Assembly (NCBI GenBank): GCA_026225945.1
Contig: JAMJFZ010001258.1
Coordinates: 5,662,501 to 5,726,500 of the forward strand
Direction of reading: 5' to 3'
Length of the DNA: 64,000 nt
DNA from: Cricetomys ansorgei
Lineage: Eukaryota > Chordata > Mammalia > Rodentia > Nesomyidae
Below, piece by piece: positions 1 to 11,628 of this stretch. The notes beneath the pieces are model-generated. The model was not told the DNA's origin. It ran no database searches and saw nothing but the letters and a program-made list of their open reading frames with translations. The position numbers were made by a program, and so were the translations under genes. The stretch's first letter is position 1. Each line of letters starts with the position of its first letter.

Positions 1-693
1 CACCGCATGAAATACTCACACAGAAAAGGCCTACCTGTTTCAAAAGGATTAGTCTTAGAAAAATTGGCATGTCTTCTTTGAAATATGACTAGTGTCGATT
101 CAACCCAAAAGTTTGAAGCGTATAAACCAGCAGCAGTAAGATCATCACGAATATTAACTTTGTTGGTCTACAGATATTTTCATACTCAGTTAGAAGTTCT
201 GTTTGTGGCTTTTATGAAATAGTCTTTAAAGGAGCCATTTCCAACCCTGAGAATAATCAGCAAAGTAAGCCAGGCATCAGTATGTCTCTGTCCCCATCTC
301 CTATCATTTAGACTGATTAAAATGCTAATTTTTACGTACGTGACTAAAACCCAAGTCACAAACAAGCGAGGCTGCGCAGTGCACTCGCCGTCATCGCGGG
401 TGGGTAAACTGACAACGTGTAACTGCACATTAAGACAAATGTAGAATTTAGACAAAGTATCCCGTCTGCTTTCAGATGCAGACTTTTAAACCTCAGGAAG
501 GTTTTCAGTAGATGTCATGCCTTTTAACTTGAAAAAAGATAAGCGCAAATAAGCTCCCAATTGTCTCCCCAATATGTAAACCACATCTCGGGCTGCTGTC
601 TCTGCTGCTCCTTTGAAGTTTCCCTGAAATGTCATGTGTTGTGAAGACTGCTGTGCATAAGCAAGACAATTTGCTCACTTTCAGAATTCTTAC
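1..693 (-). other. Vti1a: Vti1a intron after the first SNARE-motif exon (partial)
   Basis: This is intron sequence after the donor at 694 (gtaaga on the minus strand); it continues beyond the window edge. I see no exon, SINE or tandem repeat in it. The next expected exon, beginning with the rest of the Glu codon and then QIGQEML, is not present. Confidence 0.85.
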
Positions 694-778
694 CGGTCTC
701 CACTGCTATCTGGTATCCAGCCTCTAGTCTCCGAGATGACCTTTCCAGCCTCTCCGTGTTATCCAGCAGATGTGCCCT
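694..778 (-). CDS. Vti1a: Vti1a exon: N-terminal half of the SNARE motif
   Basis: This 85-nt internal exon encodes 28 residues plus the first base of a Glu codon, starting RAHLLDNTE and continuing RLERSSRRLEAGYQIAVET. On the minus strand a strong polypyrimidine tract (cccccttttttttcag) precedes it and gtaagaatt follows it. The hydrophobic heptad positions (Leu, Leu, Leu, Ala, Ile) are the first layers of the Qb SNARE helix that zippers with syntaxin, a Qc SNARE and a VAMP. The central ionic-layer Gln is encoded further downstream, outside the window. The exon ends in phase 1. It can join directly to exon 11551-11628 (short isoform) or to the 21-nt exon (long isoform), because both junctions are phase 0. 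Confidence 0.98.
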
Positions 779-3700
779 CTGAAAAAAAGGGGGAGTCAGA
801 CGGATGGCTGCAGTGTTCTTTTTTTGCCTTTTTAAAAAATAATGCCTTTGTATGTCCTAACATTGGGGTGGGGGAATCCACAGTTCATTACAGTTAAATT
901 TTAGCAGACAGTTCATCAGAGGAACCACAACAATGGACAGATGTCCAATCAAACATGCAGGGCCATCCACTTATTTGTTTTCTAGAAAAGGAGTCCTGTG
1001 TGGTGAGTGGACACAGAATCCTACCCCACGCCACTGAGAAATGCAGGGAGACCAGAGCCAACTGGATCTTCCCTGCTGTGACACAGAGGAGTGCAAAGTG
1101 CTGTGGCCCCTGCTGGTGTTTAGTCTTATAAACTACCGTCATCTCCAACGCTCACTTGGTCCTTTGATTTCTGCAGATCGTAATTTTTAAACATGAACTT
1201 TTTATTTTTAAGAGAATGCTTCTTATTTGGTATGTGTAGGAAGATGGCACACAGAACAACAACACTACTGAAACAGAATACTAAGCAGCACTTCCAGCTC
1301 AAAGGCGGCACAGGACAACCACCAAGGCACAGGAGACACACTGGATGCACACAGAGGTGCACAGCTGCCAGTGTATGCCCAAATACATGACACTAGGTTA
1401 GAGTGAACTGCTAACACAGAGTACTCTGGACTGTGAATTAAAATCACAATCAACTCTTTGAAATAAAATTAATAAATGACTCATTTATATTACATCTTTT
1501 GGGCAAATTAGAGCACTTTCCCAATATTCTAAACTTTCTACACTGAAATCTTATAAATGCTTTTGATCCACAGTAGATCTATTCAGGTCACCAAAACAGA
1601 TTCAGAGGCGAGCCATGTCTATGGATGAATGGTATACACATGTGGCACACACATACATATATATGCTTAAGAGACTCAGAAATACATGAATATGTGTGCC
1701 TGTGTATTTGGGAGTGGGGCAGCTTACATATGCATGTATTTGTACAAATTAGAACCTTTTGCCTTCCATTTTGGCATCTGGTCAAAGAGAAAGAAAAACA
1801 TGCAGCCATAACTCTACAACTTTCTGCTGTTGACAGATGTCACTTAAAATGGAAGCAATGCTTCCCAATAATAATAAAAAAGGAGGTGCCACATGCATTA
1901 TCTGAGTGGCTGTCGAGTGAAATGATCTACCTTGCTCTAATGAGCCCCCATGGATCTTGGAGATGCAAGCTGTATTGACATGCACACTTAAGCTAATACA
2001 CCTAGACCAGTGCCTCCAAGCTCTAGCAGCCAGGGATGCTGACAGAATATCTCGCTTCCATCTTCAAAGAAAGGAAGTGATTAGTATGTTATCATTACCA
2101 TTCAAAACGTGATTTCCTTATTCCCTCCCGGCATAGGTGACACATCTGAGATGCGGCCAGACGTTAGAGGCAGCTAAAGCCACATCAAAGCTTTCCTTGA
2201 AAATTTTTTGGGGGAAGGGTTGGGGGGGAATCATTAAAACAATGCTTTTAGAACAGAGAGACGGGACCTGATGTGAAGGTCAGGGAGCTGAGAGAGCAGT
2301 CTATAATAATTAATAGAGTTGTCTGATATACAGTGCAGAAATTAAGAGAAATGTTGCCCCTCCTTCTGGAAAATAAAGGAAATAAATAAAATGGAGGGAG
2401 GGAGAGAACAGCTTCTTATGTCACGAAAAAACAAAATTATGGAAGGCTGCAACTGAGAAGAGTAGTGTCCCCTGTGCCTGGCATGGCTGACTGTGTCTAA
2501 ATAAAACTTATACCACAAAAGCTTGCCAAAAATTGTGTCTTCAGTTCTGACTCTCCTTACATACAGGTTCTGGGAGTAAAGACTGCTTTTCCCTCCTCTG
2601 AACATTATTTTCTACCCAAACAAAGGACTTCAAACTGGTGATTCTCTAAAAAATTACCAGTCCTCTCTGAGAACGCAAGAGTAACTCTAATTTTAATCCA
2701 GATGAAGACAATCTGTGGCTTGTCTTCGTGTTGTATGAAATTCTAAATTCAAAGAAGACATTTAGCTTAATAGAGATTAAAAAATCATAGACAATACTGA
2801 AAATGGATCTTCCTTTATGCTAACATATGATGGAAGAATAAAAGCATGCTAACAATGTGCAAAATAAAGTATCCAAATGTGGAACAATTTGAGGGATTCT
2901 AGAGCTACGCAGGGAAGCCAAGTGTCTAAATGAACACTAAACACTGCGCACGCTGAACTAAGGAATGAGAGTAGCTGCTTCATCCAGAGTGCTTCATTTT
3001 TTTTTTTTTAAGAGAAAAATCTGCACCCGAGAGGACGGTCCGTTTACGGCCGCCTCCCAGCAGGGCTTCCTTTCGTATTCTGCAACTTCTCCACTAAAGT
3101 CAGACGAAAATCAAGTTCCTGGGACAGCTGTGCTGTTTACATTGTTCCACGGCCCGGCCCTTTAAATGAAAGGAGACAGTGCGGTGGCGCAGAGGCTTTC
3201 AACTCGCCTGGCTCTCCAGCCCAAACTCATTCTCTCACCCTCTTCTTGGCCCTTTTCAAAGCAGGTGAGCGAGGCAGTGCAGGAGCTTCGGCGGAGCTCC
3301 TGTGAGGGGCTGTGCAGAGCGGGCAGAGGGGGGCGATGATCCGGCAGCCCGGCACAGCCAACGCAGCCCGGCTCCCTCTGCACCACAACCCTGCCTCCAA
3401 GCTACCCTGAAAAGAGCACCACGAGGGAGGACACTGTGTTGCTAAACACAGCAAAACACTGTATTCTGGAACAGATGAGCGCTTTCTTAGAAGAGGTGCA
3501 AGTGAAGAACCGGGGGACCTTCACTGTATGAGTACGAGTAATCCCTGGCTGGGAGAAGAGCCCTTCTGCTCCATCTGCAAGCAGGCTCAGTGGCAGCACC
3601 CAATCCACACGTATCCGTGCTGCACCCAAAGACACGGACAATACTATTCCGGAGGTGATCTTTCTATCCCCCAAATGATCTAACTCTCCCGATAACAACT

Positions 3701-5355
3701 CTACCACAGGACAATTTCAGAAACATCATCTGTGGTGCTGAAACCGATACAACTGTTAACACAGAAAAACAGGAAAAATTATCGAGCAACAATACATTTC
3801 AAAAGGTCTGGGGAATGTGATTTTCAGCTTTTAGAATTTAGAATTCCTCTGATCCTGCACCACAGCTTAACAATAATCTGACCAAAAATACAGTGGCTAC
3901 TGTAACCCACAGGCATTTTATCCATCAGATCACTGTCAATTCAGAGAAAGGGCTTTGTGGGGTTTCTCTGCATGCAGTGTGTATGTGGTGTGTGTGTGTG
4001 CGCGCGCACACGTGTGTGTTTGTGTACGTGTGTGTGCATGGGAGCATGTGCAAGCACACGCGTCCAAATCTACTGTTCATTTCATCAACATTTGAACACT
4101 CAGATTCCTCAGCAAAGGGTGAGGATCTCCATATACACAGCACAGACAGTTCATCTCCTAGGGGAAATAATGTTTATGTCATCATTCACCCAGAGAGTAG
4201 TCAATAATGTAACTAAATATACTGATTTAGAATATACCTACGTATGTATACTTCCATGTTGGGAAGGGGGAACGATAAATAAGAGAGGGTACTGGCGTGC
4301 TTTCTCCCCTCAGCTCACATGCCATGATCACTTTTGCTAAGCTAGGACGTCACTCGTGCATTTCAATCAGGAGAGTCGTTCAATTCACTGTTCACAAGCC
4401 TGGGAATCAACATGTCCAACACCGCAGAACGGCTGTCCACCAGAGCCATCCACGACAGCTGCAGTTAATATGCTCAACCAAGATGCAGAAATAACTCAAA
4501 CCCTGTGACTGCTGTGAGCAAGAGGGCTGTTTGAGTGGTGACACAGCCTGCTATTTCATGTCCTTGTGAGAAAACAAAACTCTATGTTACTGAACAAAAA
4601 ATGTAATAATCTCTGAAAAAGCAAATCAAAGCATTTTGGGTGTGCTTGGCCTTCCTGGGAAACAACAACAAACAAGGTCATTTGGCCACAGCTGCTGGCA
4701 CGGCTGGGGCGGGGGGTCCTCAGGCCACACAAGAGGCTGCTACACAGCGGAGCCGCCTGCTAACTCGGGAGAGGAGAGCTCATTCGGGGCTGCTTCCTGT
4801 AGAAAGGAAAGGGCTCAGCAGCGGTGCAAGCTTCGCTGCTGGCTTCCGGTATCTTTGCACCAGAGCGAGGGCATCTGCAGCGCCTGCGTTTCCCCACGGT
4901 GTCTCACGTGGAAGCCCAGAGTTGAGTGGGTGGGGCGTTTTCAGTAAAGGAAATCAGAATCAGAAAAAAGGAAATAAAGTCGTAATGACTTCATTGAGAA
5001 GGCAGCACAAATAAAACAAATCTGAAGTTAAGGGCTCACAAAGCAACAAAGCCCTGCACAGTTTTACGATGTGCCTCTATCACTCCCCGCTTCCATTTTT
5101 TTTTCTGTATTTAAAATATTAACTTTCTCTCAATGTCCACAAAGAGCAGCGCCCTGCGTCAAGCGCAGCTACAGTGCAGTTGCTCTGAGAAGCCGGTCGG
5201 GGGGGGGAGATCTGTGAAGTCTTAATGTCAATGGTTTTGTCAAGTGTACATTCCCTGGAAAAATGAACACAAGATCCACTTCAGGCTTAGAAAATAAGTT
5301 TTACTAGAAACAGTAGAACTGAGGAGGGGGAAAAAGGAAGCTGGGAAATACTTAC
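779..5355 (-). other. Vti1a: Vti1a intron between microexon and SNARE exon
   Basis: This 4.6-kb intron is free of recognisable rodent SINEs. Its only low-complexity elements are an alternating GT/CG tract near 3.98-4.04 kb, a poly-T at about 2999-3010, a short T run at about 5097-5104 and a G run at about 5200-5207. The stretch 3160-3400 is GC-richer than its surroundings, but I see no exon or promoter I can defend. Everything else reads as ordinary unique intron. Confidence 0.85.
3979..4042. repeat. Imperfect GT/GC alternating tract (Z-DNA prone)
   Basis: This is a TG-rich tract with a central self-complementary core: tgtgtgtgtg followed by cgcgcgcaca and cgtgtgtgtt at about 3991-4020. Strict purine-pyrimidine alternation with an inner CG run is the classic composition for left-handed DNA and is also a cruciform candidate. 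It is a decayed microsatellite, not a gene. Confidence 0.85.
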
Positions 5356-5376
5356 CTCTTCCCGTAATTTTATCAA
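5356..5376 (-). CDS. Vti1a: Vti1a 21-nt alternative microexon (LIKLREE)
   Basis: The minus strand reads ...catgttgcag, then 21 nt coding LIKLREE, then gtaagtattt, a near-consensus donor. Its length is a multiple of three, so it can be included or skipped without changing frame. It falls between the exon ending NSSENQ and the exon starting RAHLL, exactly where the longer Vti1a isoform carries seven extra residues. The literature I recall describes Vti1a-beta as a brain-enriched splice form with a seven-residue insertion next to the SNARE motif, found on synaptic vesicles. The sequence seen is a charged helix extension (Lys, Arg, Glu, Glu) leading into the SNARE coil. Tissue specificity here is inferred from that knowledge, not read from the DNA. 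Confidence 0.96.
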
Positions 5377-5445
5377 CTGCAACATGAATGCACACACACA
5401 CAAAAAGATAAAAAGGAAGAAATGGCAGGAAAGAAAGATCAGTTG
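5377..5445 (-). promoter_or_regulatory. Vti1a: Microexon acceptor with pyrimidine tract, UG run and UGC motifs
   Basis: In the transcript the bases before the microexon read cctgccatttcttccttttt, then atctttttgtgtgtgtgtgc, then attcatgttgcag. The tract combines UCUU-like pyrimidine elements (PTBP1-type sites), a UG repeat (CELF/TDP-43-type) and two UGC triplets within about 20 nt of the AG. UGC close to the acceptor is the known signature of SRRM4/nSR100-dependent neuronal microexons. Protein binding is inferred; only the motifs are seen. Confidence 0.6.
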
Positions 5446-5545
5446 TGTGACAGGATACAGAATTAACATTGACAATTCATCTGTTTACATGTTTAGCATT
5501 TAAAAATCACAGACAAACACATTAGAAGAACCTAAGCTTAGACTA

Positions 5546-5551
5546 CATGCA
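5546..5551 (-). promoter_or_regulatory. UGCAUG (RBFOX-type) motif upstream of microexon
   Basis: The plus strand reads catgca, so the transcript carries UGCAUG about 170 nt upstream of the 21-nt exon. RBFOX proteins bind this hexamer; binding upstream of an alternative exon is usually associated with repression. A six-base match occurs often by chance, so confidence is low. Confidence 0.3.
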
Positions 5552-7723
5552 GAGGTTTTTGAACAAATAAAGATCGCTTTCTCACACTGTCACATTAAAC
5601 AAAGGGAAGGCTGTGCAATTCTCCTTTAAAGTACATCTAAGAACCATCATGAAATAAAGGGAACGACTTCATAGAAGTCTATATTATAAAAAAAGAAAAC
5701 AAGTTTACTGCGTCTCTCTTCTAAGAATGCACCATTAGAGAGGCTTTGTATATACAAGATTTCAGGGTGCTTCTCTATGCGGAGCCCTGACAACTGATTT
5801 CAGATTTTACCAACGAATGAAAACGATCAGTAGTTGAGGCTTTGGCTCCAGCAATCATTTAAAACAACAACAAAATAGCCTACTATCACCTCCTGGCTTA
5901 ATGCCACACTTGCGCCCACTGGGGTGATAAGACTTGCACTGGGTTAGCATTTCAGCTGAGGACCAACAAAGGCGCATACGAGTCCCTATCAGAGGAATGA
6001 TGTCAAGGTTTGTGGGCTTTTCTTAATATGGCATTCACTGGGTATGTTTCTGATTGATTTTTCATTTCTTCATCTTCCAGTTACCTTCATCTTATAACTG
6101 GGACAAACCAAAGCAAGCTAGCCTCTTACCGTGTTTGTACTGTGGTCTGTTTCCATTAAAGTCACATCCAAAACCACTTTTAGTTGTTAGTAAGTAAACT
6201 TCTCCTATGATAAAATTTTAACCCCCTACCTCTTCCTGTTGCTGCAACTATATCAGATACAGCAAGCTCCTAGAAACCAGGAATCTATGAGATGATCAAT
6301 CTGGCTGATTCTGGGTATGCGTGTGACATCATTCTAAACAAAACATTACTGCACTGCTAAAATGATGGACCACGGTTTCTACAATAAACAGAAAAGAAGC
6401 CGGTGTCACAGAAGACGCTAAGCCACATTCTAGGGTTGACATTTGCATTGTTAGCCATTCAGAACTCCAACTGGTGATTTTTAAACATCCAAGTGTCTGT
6501 AACATCTGTTACAATATTTGACACACGTAGGCCAATAAATTAAATGACTGCTTTGGGAGAAATGTGCTATGAATTGTTCACTGTAATTGTCTCTAAAAAT
6601 ACCATGTTTACCACAGCCCTGAATTCTCAACACTTAGTGCTGTTTTGTTCTCAAACTCAAGGCGGACAAGTGTGCATTTCAGCTTATTTCTGTTATTTCA
6701 TTTGTTACAGGAAGGCACTTCAAATCGAAAAGAAGGAGATTCAAATTGTCACAATCCCTTTATAGAAAGGGTTTGGAATTTATTGTATGGCGGCTCAGTC
6801 TGCACTTAACAAAAATTTAAATGTCAAACTTTAAATGTCATACGTTCGAAGCAGACAGAAGTTATTGTTTTTAAATACACTCGTTCCTTTCCCAACAACC
6901 ATGCGGTGTGGAGTGTCATCTTGTCACGTGAAAGTGGCACATCTGCTCTCTGGACGAAGTGAAAGTCTAAACTAAGACACCTGGCCTATCACATGCCGGA
7001 CTCTTTCTCTTTGCTATTTGAACATCATGGGAGAGAAACTCACACACTGAATCGCAGAGAGAGACGTCGTGGGGGTTGATCGCACGGCTCTTTTCTTTCT
7101 GGGGCACCGTTGTTCACTTGAGTTGACTATGATGCTTAGAGGGCCAAAGTTTAAAACTACTCGTCAGCAATAGCGCCCACCGGGGCGTGCCACCCTGCCA
7201 TAGGCAAGAGCGTTTAAAATGCGGCCCGTTTGCTTTTTCAATGGTCTCCAAACAAGAAACGTTCTATCTCATTTGTGCTGCATGGCTGCGTTCACTCTCC
7301 ACACCGGATTTGTAGCTAAGCTAGGTAATGGGAGGTTTCTAATCTTCACCTTTTTTCCTTTTTTCTTTTTGGTTTAGGCTGAGTTACACATTGAAATAAA
7401 CAAAGATGGCCACTTTTTGAAAACTAACATTGCTTAGACTCCACTATGAGTAGTGAGTTGGACATTTGTGTCGAGTTACTAGCTCTATCACGGGCGCCAC
7501 GAAAGTGCAAAACCATCACATTGGCTTATGATAATCAGCATCTTTTCTGAAACAAAGATTTCTCACCCAACCCCACCCGAAATGCAGAATTTGATACAAG
7601 AGGTAATCTGTTCCTTTGTGGGCTGAAAAAAAATCTGGTTTACGCTGGTTTGAACCAGTGGAATCTCTTGTGGTTAAGCCTTCTGCTGTGACTAAAATCA
7701 AAAACTGCACTGTGGAGAGAGCC

Positions 7724-7726
<3 letters not shown>

Positions 7727-7795
<69 letters not shown>
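7727..7795. repeat. (GT)34 microsatellite
   Basis: This is an uninterrupted GT run of about 69 bp. In the Vti1a transcript it appears as (AC)n. It is pure, so it is expected to be highly polymorphic in length. No coding role. Confidence 0.98.
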
Positions 7796-7796
<1 letters not shown>

Positions 7797-10700
7797 CGTC
7801 ACGTGACTCCCAGAACTCCCGATTTTTTTTTAAAGCTGATAACGCCACTGCCGTCTCTGTCCGCACACAGATAACGAATAAATGCTGAACTCTATTAAAC
7901 GCCCTTTACACATTATCGTGGGTCGAACACACAATTTTCTGAACTTATGATGACAGTCTATTTATTTTGCTAGAAACCCCCAGCACGAACGAGCAGACTT
8001 GTGCCTGGTAATGATCTGCTCTGCCGGGGCTATATGAAATGATACCGACCTTCTTCAGATCTTGCGGAATTAAATTGACCGACTTCACCCCCTGGTCTGT
8101 TGCTGAAGTTTGACACAGTTTACGCACAGCAAGCCCAAATCAGAACTTAAGAGAACCTCGTATTAAAAAATTAAGCAATCAGTATCTGTTATATATTGCT
8201 TTACCACAAAAACTTCCTCATGTTGGAAACTCTTCTACCCTTTATATATTTTTTGAATCTCCTATGTAGGATTTTCTCAAAGTCACTGGATCAATTTAAT
8301 TTTGCATATGGCAACAGAGAGTCTATTCTGTGTCCAAAACAAGAACTTTGAGTATTTTATTTGTCTCCATTGCCACACTCCACTTGAAAGCATGTAGGAT
8401 TCATTCTATAGTCTGTTTCTTGTCTATTTTGAGAATGGTCTCATGAGAGGAAATCAAGTGAAAAACTGTTAGGCTTTCCATTCTAGCCAAATACTGTATC
8501 AATGCATCCAACAGCTCCACTCTCGAGAAATGAATCCCTGCACTGGGGGGCAGGTGAAGAATGCTTAGGACACTTGTCCTTTGGAAACCAGGTCCTTAGC
8601 ACTTAAAGGTGCAAAGCAGGTGGTTTTGTTTTTTGGTAAATCCAGAATTAGGTATACTTAACTGAATAACTGAATGAAATATATATGAGTAAAAAAAAAA
8701 TTACACTGAGGAGTTGGTTTGGAATGCAATTAAATGTATATTGCACCGAGGACATTAACGATACTCTTGAAAAATTCTTAGTTGTAGAAACAGTGGCATT
8801 TTCAATCATGGCAGAAGTGTATGCCCCCAAAGTAAATCACTGTCATCGAGAGCCGTCTATCAGAAGACTGTAGATACATGCATCAACAGTTGGTTGTAGA
8901 TGTCTAACAGAACCTACCAAAAATGCCACAGAGAAAGAACGCTAACTGCTACTCTATCCACGCTTGTCCAAACCTTCACAAGGAAGTGCTCACCCACTGA
9001 AAATGAAGTCAATACTTGACACGTCTGCAGTCATAGCTACTGACTGTTTATTTGGTTTGCCCCCTCATGATCACTCTGTATATTTAACTGACAGATAATA
9101 CTAATTTAAGTTAAGTGACTATGACTAATTTTGTTTATAGCCAAGCTTTGTGTGTATATTAAAAGTCTATCAGAAATCCATGGGAAGAAGGCCTGAAAGC
9201 CAGCGTGTCGACAATCAGCATGAATATAAACTTCTTTCTGGATAGAAGAGATTCTGCTATATAAATTATGGGCCATCCTACCCAGAACACCTACCCCCTT
9301 AGCTTCTGCTCTATGAAAATGTGTATGAAGACCCCATTTAAAACCTTTTCTGTAAGGAGAGAGCCTCTGCTTCAACTGCTGAGTCAGAATGAACACTGAG
9401 AGAGAAGAAAAAAGTTATTTTCAAGTGATCTGAAATTACTGGTTGAGGGTGTGCTCTGGGTAGAGGTATTTAAATTCCTACATTATAACAAAGAGCCTCA
9501 ACACAGAATTTAATGACTTCATCGTGGTATGGAAATTCTGCTCTGCATGGTAACAAATTATCCAAGAAGCTTAGCGTGGTCTCTTTGAACTTTCACACCT
9601 CATTCGCATTTTAGGCTGAAAAGTTCACATAAGTCATAATCCACCATTTACGTACTCTCATGACTGTAATTTGCCATGCTGTATTTATTGGAGTGACAGC
9701 TTGTTACAACCAACTTCAGGCTCCCTAAGCACTTTCAGAATTTGTAAGTTTGATCCATATAAGTCCAGGGGAAATCTCTGCATAATCACTTTAAAGTGAC
9801 AGATATATAATTTGAAAAATACAGAAAATATGAGCTCAAATCTATTTTCGTGGAATATTTTTCTTTAGGCATAAAAATCATCCTTATGTGTATGTAAGGC
9901 TAATATTTCAGGTATATCAGATGTCCATTAAGAGAAGTGAGCACGCTTTAAACGGAGTGCTGTCAGAGAGCTACAACATCATTACAGCGCGGGCCTGGTA
10001 GACAGGACGCCTCCTTTCTGCTCCTTCTCCATCAGGCAGCGGTTTGAGAGGAGGGAGAGCGAGGGAGAGTCTACAGCTTTCAAGAGAGCTGACATGGGAG
10101 CTACACATACTACATACATTTTTTTTTTGTTATAAAGACAGTACTTTTTTATAGTAGTTAGAAAAGAAAATTATGATTCATTCATCCAAGAGGCATGAGC
10201 AATCTTTAAAAAGGCAGAATACCTTTTCCTCTTGTTCTCACATTATCTCATCTGTTATGAGTAAAACCCTCTCCCGACCTTCCCAGTTTACTTTTGTTCC
10301 GCCCCGCCCCCTTCAGCTGCTCTCACATTTCAGTTGAAACTGTAAGTCAGACCCGAGCACTCTCTGAGCTGGGGCTTAGCCCATCTAAACAGTGAAGGTG
10401 AACAAAGCAAATGGCCTGCTCAGTGGTTCTTCTCTCATTTCCTGGGGGCGTGGATGTGTGCCTCTGTCACACCAGCCTCTTCCCAGGTTACAAGGCTCAC
10501 CTTCCGGCGGTCTGTAGCTTCGTGCCAGTAAATACTCTGTGAAATGGGAAGCCCGCTCTGCAAATCCTAGCATGGTGGATGGACGGGCTACAGCTTCCTA
10601 TCTAGTCATAATTTGTCTCACCCAGTGAGTGGTTCATGTAGGTAGAGAGGCAACCCTTGACCTGCCTTAGTAAACACATTCAGGTCTTACCCATGCTGCT

Positions 10701-11550
10701 CCTCTCCTGGACACCCATCAGCCCCCAGGGTTGTGTGAGACTTTTCAAAATCAGTCCTATAGTGAGGGTCTTGAAACAGTCTTTTTTTGAGTTCTATATA
10801 TTGTTCCTGTGTGAATTTATGATGTCTGCAGCATTGATTCAGAGGAAGGTAGGATGCTAATCAGACTCATGACATGGCTGCCATCCGATAAGGAAGAACA
10901 GACGATCGTCAGAACCTTTTAAGAAGGCATTGTGTCATATACATTTTTTCCTGTATGCAGACCTTAAGGTGCAAGGAGGACTCACCCTACTGCTGTTGTC
11001 ACCCTTCACTGACAGAAGCAGAGCAGGCCCTCTGTCTGGTATCCACACAAGTCCCACACTGGTGCTAGCCATTTGCATTTTGGTGAATGTGTTTTTAAGA
11101 AGGGACACAAAAGGAGTCGGGGGTCCGCTGCTGAGTTTTGAAAGCTCACTTCCATTTGTTTTGCTGTGAGTGTTGATTTAATTATGCCCCGTTCCTATCA
11201 AAGCTGCATTATGTACTTTTTTATTCCTCTTACATGTGTTTGAGGTGAAGACCTTGGCTTTGTCTGCAAACAGCGTGTTTCAAGTTATTCCTTAAGTACT
11301 AAATAATAAAGAAAAGAGAAGAAAAGAGTTTTTTTTACAGATAGCAGACAGTGATCACAAGGTAAAGGGTTAAATGTAAGATCTCCAAGAAACATTTTGA
11401 AGTTGATTAAGACTCCAGCTTTGCATTAAACAGTATCGCTTCCACATGACTTGCTGCTAACACTGAGAGGGAGCAGCTTGAGAGCCCAGTGTGCCTGTGA
11501 CCTCCCTCACCCTGCAGCCACCCACCGGGCCTTCCTCATTAGCATTCTAC

Positions 11551-11628
11551 CTGGTTCTCGGAGGAATTCCCATCATCCCCCAGGAGCTCATTCCGGACTT
11601 CATCACTGTAGGCGATCCGTGACCTTTT
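11551..11628 (-). CDS. Vti1a: Vti1a exon: end of N-terminal domain and linker
   Basis: This 78-nt exon (26 codons, phase 0 at both ends) starts KRSRIAYSDEVRNELL and ends GDDGNSSENQ. On the minus strand it is preceded by ccttttctataaaac read in reverse (acceptor tatag) and followed by gtagaatgct. The donor is weaker than the others (GTAGAA). It encodes the end of the N-terminal helical region and the acidic, Ser/Asn-rich linker before the SNARE motif. Its downstream partner is either the 21-nt exon or the exon at 694-778. The weak donor may matter for the choice between the two isoforms, which is my inference. Confidence 0.98.

Larger units (their letters stand above)
5377..11550 (-). other. 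Vti1a: Vti1a intron between linker exon and microexon
   Basis: This is a 6.2-kb intron. Besides the microexon control region it holds the (GT)34 microsatellite at 7727-7795 and several short A/T runs. No SINE or other mobile element was recognised. I see no further exon. The open frames that cross 7.5-7.9 kb are created by the dinucleotide repeat. Confidence 0.85.

Noticed and set aside
3160..3410. GC-richer patch as a promoter or CpG island
   Set aside because: It is short with modest CpG and no TATA, Inr or exon context that I could defend.
7516..7888. Frames with runs of His-Thr or Val-Cys
   Set aside because: These are translations of the GT microsatellite.
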